A stretch of 64,000 bases of DNA from Myoxocephalus aenaeus (lineage: Eukaryota > Chordata > Actinopteri > Perciformes > Cottidae), in assembly GCA_038501785.1 (NCBI GenBank), contig JBAMJR010000013.1:927501-991500 (forward strand), in the 5' to 3' direction. Positions 57,141-64,000 of the stretch are shown in pieces. Under the pieces are notes generated by a model. The model did not search any database. It saw only the letters and a list, made by a program, of their open reading frames with translations, and was not told the DNA's origin. The position numbers and the translations under genes were made by a program. Positions within the stretch are counted from its first letter, which is position 1. The number at the start of each line of letters is the position of its first letter.

Positions 57141-57697
57141 ATCAGACAGGTGACTTGAGGTTTGTTGTTATGTTCGCATGATTATAAGACAGCAAACAAA
57201 CCTTGTATAGATTCTCAGTATTTCCAAATATGGTGTCAATCATGACACCGAACATCGGCGACATCACGTGTGGAAGCATTTGGTGTTCATCACTTTTCGC
57301 TATAGTTTCCTGTAAATTGCGTTAACAGAAATGAGCCGCTCCCTCACTTGCAGCACACTAAATCATTTCAAATTCAGATAGACCATTACACTTTGAATAT
57401 TTCACTTTTGTTCGGCGTGATATTATCAGCTTTACTGAAAATTGGTCGTCACCTGCGGTATCCACACGACTCCCTCGCTCTCCGTGGTGAGGAAATAGGG
57501 ACGAGCGACAATTAGCAGAAAGAGACCGGCGGTGAAGTGGGAATAATATTTTGTGTCAGTGAATACATTACCAAACATTTAATGAGTTCAGTCTGGTGCT
57601 AAAATCTAGCAGCAGATAGATACTCCAGTTCAACTTAAAAGACCCCCGGCAGCATGGAGAAATGCACCAAATCTGATTACAGAGGAACTGGAAGAGG

Positions 57698-57701
<4 letters not shown>

Positions 57702-57767
<66 letters not shown>
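57702..57767. repeat. (CA)33 microsatellite
   Basis: Uninterrupted CA run. Confidence 0.97.
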
Positions 57768-57770
<3 letters not shown>

Positions 57771-57910
57771 TCAACGTGTCTTGCCAAACTTCTTTAATCA
57801 TGAATCTTGGAATAGAGCTAAAAATCAAGCTCTCTTTCCTCTGAAGCCCGAGACACTGGCTATTACTGGCTGTATGTTTACTGTGTGTGTATCTGTGAGT
57901 ACACGGGTCA

Positions 57911-57916
57911 GTGTGA

Positions 57917-57967
<51 letters not shown>
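57911..57967. repeat. (TG)n microsatellite
   Basis: About 28 units with AG interruptions at the left end. Inverted relative to the CA tract 145 bp to its left. Confidence 0.95.
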
Positions 57968-57969
<2 letters not shown>

Positions 57970-58569
57970 CCACATGCTAGCTCAAATACATGGCAATGGG
58001 AGTATGAGAATAATAAGACCACAAGAGAGGCACAGCAAACACTTTCCACATTCAGTCTCCTCTTGGCCCTGACCCAATCACAGTGTTAATGGCTCATTAG
58101 GATGCAGTCGAGCCGTAAAATGAAGTTGATCATTAACCCCCCCAAGTGCTGCGTTCTGCTACCTGTCGCCATAGAAACCTGGCTACACAGGCCGAGTGGT
58201 GGCAAAGGTCAAGCTCCTGTGTTGCCAAAGCATCGGAAAAAGGGCCCAATATTGTTCCAGTGTATCTCACTACATTAAATTACACGTGTTAAATTTGCTA
58301 TAAGAGGCTGTTTACGCCATACATCACACTTTCTCTCGCACACCGCAATCTCACAATGCACACACATTACCGTCCGGGCCATAAAGCGACGTGCAGGGGT
58401 CTGAATTGGAGTGCAGGATTGCGGGCATTGCGCATTCATTTTGACGGATTCCCCGCAAACCTTGCACTTATATTGCTTATATGTTCAGCCAACATCTGAG
58501 TCGTGTGTGCAGACTGCATCGACGGACCGACTTCCGCCCAGGTCAACACACTTCGTGCGCTCTGTCATC

Positions 58570-58640
58570 TGTCATTTCACATAGTGGCCAAACGGTGGAA
58601 TTACAATTTCCAGACTCGTCACTTGATGCCAATGGACCCC
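58570..58640 (-). repeat. fragment of the repeat seen at exon 4
   Basis: tggccaaacggtggaattac is the reverse complement of gtaattccaccgtttggcca (25996-26015). The flanks also look repeat-like. Confidence 0.55.
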
Positions 58641-59216
58641 ATAGACTTAACTTGAGAGAGAGAGAGAGAGACGTTAGTAACTGAGCGGATTATTTTAATT
58701 TTTTGTGGGTAAATCAACTTCCCAGTATGAACACACTGCACGCACCGCTGAGGAACTGCCATAAGAATGAATGGGGCGCTGCCTCCGACGCTCTCTCAAG
58801 CTCTCTCCACACATCCATGGCTCTCCAGAAGCATACAAGCCCTTTCTGCTGTTGCAGTATTTTTAAATAGAAAACGATTTCTGGAGGCATGCAAACATGG
58901 ACCGCTTTCCAAGTCTGCTTCATCCGAAGTGGAAAGTTTTTATTTCTTACCAACCGACGTCATGACACGTCAACTTTAAAGATGGAGGGAAGCGAAAGAA
59001 GATCAGAGCATGGAGCCGAGAGAAAAGGGAGGCGTCAAAAAGAAAGACTGAGGACACTGAGAGAGAAGGAGAATCTTTCAGTCGGAGGAGAGTAAGGAAA
59101 TGCAACCCAAGGTCAGAACAGTAAGACCTGTGGTTAACCCCATCACCTGGGGGAGCGACCGAGGACTAATTTTTTGATCAGACTCTTGACTTTTGATCAT
59201 ATTTATGCAGAAAATA

Positions 59217-59218
<2 letters not shown>

Positions 59219-59259
<41 letters not shown>
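59219..59259. repeat. (AT)20 microsatellite
   Basis: Pure AT dinucleotide. Confidence 0.95.
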
Positions 59260-59261
<2 letters not shown>

Positions 59262-61348
59262 AAAGGCAAGGAGTTGCTGATTCTTTAGAGATCAAGGACA
59301 ATAGGGGCTAGTATTCATATCAAGGTCATATGAGCTGTAGAACACCTGTAGAAGCCCTCGGGTATCCCTATTGGGGGACCCTAGATCTCTCACATCGCCT
59401 CACATTCACTATACTCCTCTTCAGAATAGAGAGACCATGATATGTGGAAAAGTATATAATCCTGCAGTTTTGAAGGATATTATGTATGAGAAAGTATGAG
59501 TGTGCATATTAGAGAGTGAGAGTTTAGTGGTGTACATGAGAAAACAACTATGACCTCTTAAATCAAGGAGCTTTATTTCTTTATTTTCACCCACAACACA
59601 AGTCAAGGATAAATAATGAATGTATTTAAGTTTTGTTTTACTTGGTTGCCGTTGAGCATTGCATGGTGAGCATTTATGATCATAACAGACTTTACCTCCT
59701 CCGCCTACTGAGAAGCCTGAAAAGCCCCGCAAGCAGAGACCCAGAGCCACACCGGGGTTTGTCCAAGATGGACGGGAAGCAAAATGAAAAGTACCACACA
59801 CACAAAAAAGGCAACATCTTTTTGTATTTGCCTTAAAAAGCAGGAGAAACGGATCACAATAAAACCGACAGGCAAGTTATTGTGCAGATTCCCTCTACTA
59901 AAATATTGATGCCGCTCTGTGCTTCTGCATCGAGCGGCGCTCACTGATTGGCTAATCGGAGGCGTCTTATGACACGGCATGCCTCAACCTTACCAGCCGG
60001 CTCCCAGGAGCCAGATACAGTAGCTGAAGCGATAAGCAGCGCAGCGCCGGGGGCCGGTGTGGGGACGCTCAGCTGTGACAGACTCACTGAGGCCTGCCTG
60101 GTGTTTTCCTGCTGTAATTCTCTGATGAAAAACACAATTAGGGAAATTGCTTGTGGGGCACCGCCGAGCGGGACTTAGACGAGGTAATAAAACAGAGAAG
60201 AGGGAAGGAAAAAATAAAGAAAGACAGAAGGATGGAGAGTTTGTAAGCGAAATGAAACGAAACGTGATCAGCGTGGCGGCACTAAAAGAGCATCTGGGAA
60301 GCATGAGGGTCACTCTGGACTTGATGGGGTTGTGTGTGTGTATGTGTCTCTTCATGTGTTTGTGTGTGTGTGTTCATGGAGGCGATCAGGCCGGAGCTCG
60401 TCAGACCAACAAGCAACAAAAGTCCCACCAGATCATAAACAAGTTATTTGGTTCACATCCTTGTATCAATTGTTGTGACATCATCCTCCATGATCAGAAT
60501 CCAGAACAATAACCAATTACTATGACTAAAAAAAACGCAAATGGGAGGGATGGTACCTGATGATCGGTCTCGGATGGAACCGCGCCGCTCTTCCTATTTC
60601 AAAGTCAGCCATCGTATAACGTTAAATGAACGCTTCCCCTTCGTGTGGGCGTCCACTAAACAACGTTGCCTTTCCTTCTGGTTGTGCGACTGTGTCGTAG
60701 TTGTGTTCACATTCTGCAGGGCAGCAAAATAATGGACAGGCTGAAGTGCAGATCGGGCTGATCACACCGAGACATGCCTCTGGCTGCTCGTCTGTTTTAT
60801 ATCACTCAAACAACTCAAGACATCTTAGGACCGTTTTCAAACATTTTAAGGACAAAAAATGATGAGCAGATAAATAATTTTGCTTCCTTTCTTTTAATTA
60901 CCGCTACTATCTGTGTGTCTGTGCATGTATCGAGTCATCCGGAGATGTTATCTGTCCATCCACCGGTCACATAGGAACAGAGAGAAGCAAGTAAAAAGCA
61001 GAAAGAGACCCAATCATGTCTCACTGGCACCTGCCCAAAGGAGCTCTCTAGCAATGGAGATGAGAGGAATGTGTTAAAATCACCCACTGTTTTTTTCTGG
61101 GACTAAGCTGAGCAATCACACGGCCGGCCTTCAGAGTGTCCAGCCTTGTTCAGGCGGCAGAGACGGGAGCTTTTTGTAACTCAAGATCCCCGTTTGAGCG
61201 TTAAAAGGCTGCGTGCTCTTTGCTCTTCTGTGTCATTTATTGGGGGCTTTCATCATATTATACATCTGAGAATATGGCTTCAACGCAACTGCATGACAAG
61301 AATGAACCAGACAAGGATGAAGTCGCATGTCTGGAAACTGAATTAAGC

Positions 61349-61671
61349 TTCTTCTTCTATTTCTTCTTCTTCTTCTTCTTCTTCTTCTTCTTCTTCTTCT
61401 TCTTCTTCTTCTTCTTCTTCTTCTTCTTCTTCTTCTTCTTCTTCTTCTATTTCTTCTTCTTCTATTTTTTCTTCTTCTTCTTCTTCTTCTTCTTCTTCTA
61501 TTTTTTCTTCTTCTTCTTCTTCTTCTTCTTCTATTTTTTCTTCTTCTTCTTCTTCTTCTTCTTCTTCTTCTTCTTCTTCTATTTTTTCTTTTTCTTCTTC
61601 TTCTTCTTCTTCTTCTTCTTCTTCTTCTTCTTCTTCTTCTTCTTCTTCTTCTTCTTCTATTTTCTTCCTCT
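61349..61671. repeat. long (TTC)n tract, GAA on the kcnh3 sense strand
   Basis: About 320 bp of CTT/TTC triplets broken by several tctatttttt or tctattt interruptions. The longest pure run is roughly 80 bp near the left end. It explains the spurious poly-Phe frame. Confidence 0.97.
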
Positions 61672-62274
61672 TTTCAAAACTCCCCGTTTAGTACGTCTAG
61701 GGTCAGTCACTTATCCCGTGAGTTTTTTTTTTGTGATACGCTGACTGACGCGAGAGGTGTGTTAAGATTGAGAACCTTAAAGCCTTTTGCTGTGTCGGTG
61801 GATGTTCAAAGAAAGGTCACGCTATGGCAGGGGAAGAGAAAGAAAGAAAAAAAAAAACCTCCTCTGACCTTTGCATCAATGTCTGTGGATGATTGTGGTC
61901 CGCTGAGGGAGACACAGATAAAATAGCAGCCGGTCCTGCAGACACGCTGTCACAGAGCGCAGCTTGTGGATGGACTTTGAGATCTATAATAAAAGTGCAC
62001 GAGGATAATCTCCTGTCGGCGTCAGTGGGAGCGGAGTTTTAGAGGCCGGTAGCTGCAAAAAGTACTCTTCATATAACGTCGTCAGACTCGCAATGGGGCA
62101 GTTTAAAAAAAAGAAGAAGAAAGCATCAAAATCAGTGGAGCAGAACCAGAGATAAGGTCTTTATTATTGCACACATTCGTCTTCCTTGTTCGAAACCCGG
62201 CCCGCACATTACCCACAATGCCCCTTTCTTGTTTGGGATATTGTGGTGTTTTATGCCGGTGGTGCTTATAAAAT

Positions 62275-62299
62275 GGAGCCCGGAGCCCGGAGCCCGGAG
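62275..62299. repeat. 7-bp tandem repeat
   Basis: ggagccc repeated about three and a half times. Confidence 0.9.
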
Positions 62300-64000
62300 C
62301 AAAGACATAAAACCTGCGGATTTGTTTCAGTTTCATATTTGTAGTCACAACCGAGGCTGACTCGGGTGACACCGCTCGAGGCCGTGTATCCGATTTGCCG
62401 CTGCAAAAACTCTTCGAGCAACTTTAACGACAGCGGCCCCCGTGACCTGCAAACAGACTTTGATCAGTATCGCTTTCATCCGCAATAGCGTGAAAGAGGT
62501 TAGAGGTGCGCGTCCTTCTCGCCTCCTCCTGCTGTTGCAGCTGATGCCTGTTGGCCCTGAACACCAAACGCTGGACAACAGCAAATATAGAACATCCCCG
62601 GCATGATGCCGCAGACACACAACGACTGGAGCATGCTCAATAAGTACATCTGGCACATCTACAATTGGCAGCTGATACAGCCGGTGAGTCTTTCAAGAGC
62701 TTCTGCAGGTGGCAGTGGAGTTCACGGCCTCTGCTGCGCTGCTCTTCAACCTTCTCCAGTGTCCTCTATCAGTTTACTTTCATCTCCGCCGTCTTCATGA
62801 TGTCTCTCTGTGTCGCTGTGCTCCCCTGGGACTCTAACCCTCCTTCACTGACCTCACAGAACAATTCCTGCTCACCTCTTCCCAGCCAAATGGATAAAAG
62901 GACGTGGAAGTCGATGCTTGAAGCCTGCATGACGGCGTTAGAGTGTTTCTACACCTACTCTGTTTTTCGCAAAAGTCAAATTTCAAAATCAAATCAAGGA
63001 CTTTAAAACACAAGGACTACGTTCGCGTGTAAAAAGCACTGGACTGGATTTTTATTACACGAGAAGCAGGAAAAACAAGGGGTAATTGCTACTGTAATCA
63101 GTACTGAGGCGAAACATAACACTTAAAATCAATGACCCGCGCGGGCGATGTTAAAATCACCCCATCTCCCTGGAGAGACATACATTCCATCTGAATGGGC
63201 CTTTAGATCATGCAGGTCTCCATTCTGTGTGATTGTAAATGAAGGTCCAAAAGAAGGATTATCCGACTGTTTATGATCTCTCAATGAGGTTACACACTTA
63301 GAACTAAAATGAGAAGACTCAAAAGGTAAGAACCACTTCCTGTCTGTCTTGGTTTCAGGGGATTTATTCTCAGTTGAGGTGCATTTATTTGACCTTTAAC
63401 ACGCAGACTGCCTTTTTACATCAATCTCTTAGTCCCAATCTCCTCCCCTGTCCTATTGAAAGAGGCACCTTTTGTTACCTGAAGCTGACATTCTTCACTA
63501 ATGGGCTGATCTTTACAAATGGAGAGGAACAACTGCCCTTATCAGTCCCCCTCCAGACTGAGCCTGTCGCTCAAGATGCAAGGTATAACATGAAAAGAAC
63601 AAATATCGATCAATACAACTGGACATTGTATGTGTGCATGTAAAAGAGAAATAAAGTCAAAAGGCCTCCCAACACTAAATGGTAAATGGACCACATGCAA
63701 CACTTTTTCCTACTCAGGTTGAAAAATGGACTCTGCAAAGCCTCTCATTCGCCCACGCACCCTCTCACAGAGCGGCGATGCAAAGCACCGGCCCGATCAT
63801 TAAGAACAATTTGGGGCGTTCAGCCACGGCCACGGGAACGCACAGTTACACAGGGAGAGAGCAGCAACTCTGTGCAACGCAATCTTCTTTCCCCTCCCAG
63901 CTTGAATGTAAAACAACCTGCTGCTGCTTCATAACGGGCTGAGAAAGGAGTGTACTCTAAGATTAGACTCTATTTTTTGGGTGAATTGGATTTTCTTGAC

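Noticed and set aside
61220..61744. 174-codon poly-Phe frame
   Set aside because: Entirely explained by the TTC repeat.

Overview
The window looks like teleost fish nuclear DNA. It is AT-rich and intron-dominated, with very dense (CA)n/(TG)n microsatellites, fragments of fish-type dispersed repeats, a tRNA-derived SINE, LINE 3' tails, and a split vertebrate gene with canonical GT-AG introns. I see no bacterial or organellar features. The species cannot be named from the sequence alone. The one confidently supported gene is on the minus strand. It is an ELK-type voltage-gated potassium channel, best matched to KCNH3 (ELK2/BEC1). Ten consecutive internal coding exons, called exons 2 to 11 here, run from about 38.36 kb down to 3.58 kb. 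They join in perfect phase to give 722 complete codons: PAS domain, N-linker, S1-S6 with the pore, C-linker and CNBHD. The first coding exon (the roughly 25-residue PAS cap) was not found in the 25.6 kb upstream. The C-terminal exons after the CNBHD lie beyond position 1. The window therefore holds the channel core without its two ends. The layout from low to high coordinate is as follows. 1-3.6 kb is partial intron 11, rich in microsatellites, with a perfect 5 x 30-bp tandem repeat. 3.6-16.7 kb holds exons 11-8 (CNBHD, C-linker, S6, pore). 21.4-24.4 kb holds exons 7-5 (S5 and S4 back to S1), with a solo LTR in intron 5. 26.3-38.4 kb holds exons 4-2 (N-linker and PAS). 38.4-64 kb has no recognisable coding exon and is probably intron 1 and/or 5' flank; it carries LINE, SINE and MITE fragments and a 320-bp TTC/GAA tract. 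The most notable non-genic item is a MITE-like family with about 50-bp terminal inverted repeats and TA target duplications, present in three copies. One copy splits a single 32-bp minisatellite unit exactly, so the empty site can be read directly. Other points worth attention are a long pore turret with four N-glycosylation sequons, a (UG)45 tract 30 nt upstream of the exon 7 acceptor, and a (UC)n tract at the exon 5 acceptor. I found no convincing new multi-gene system.
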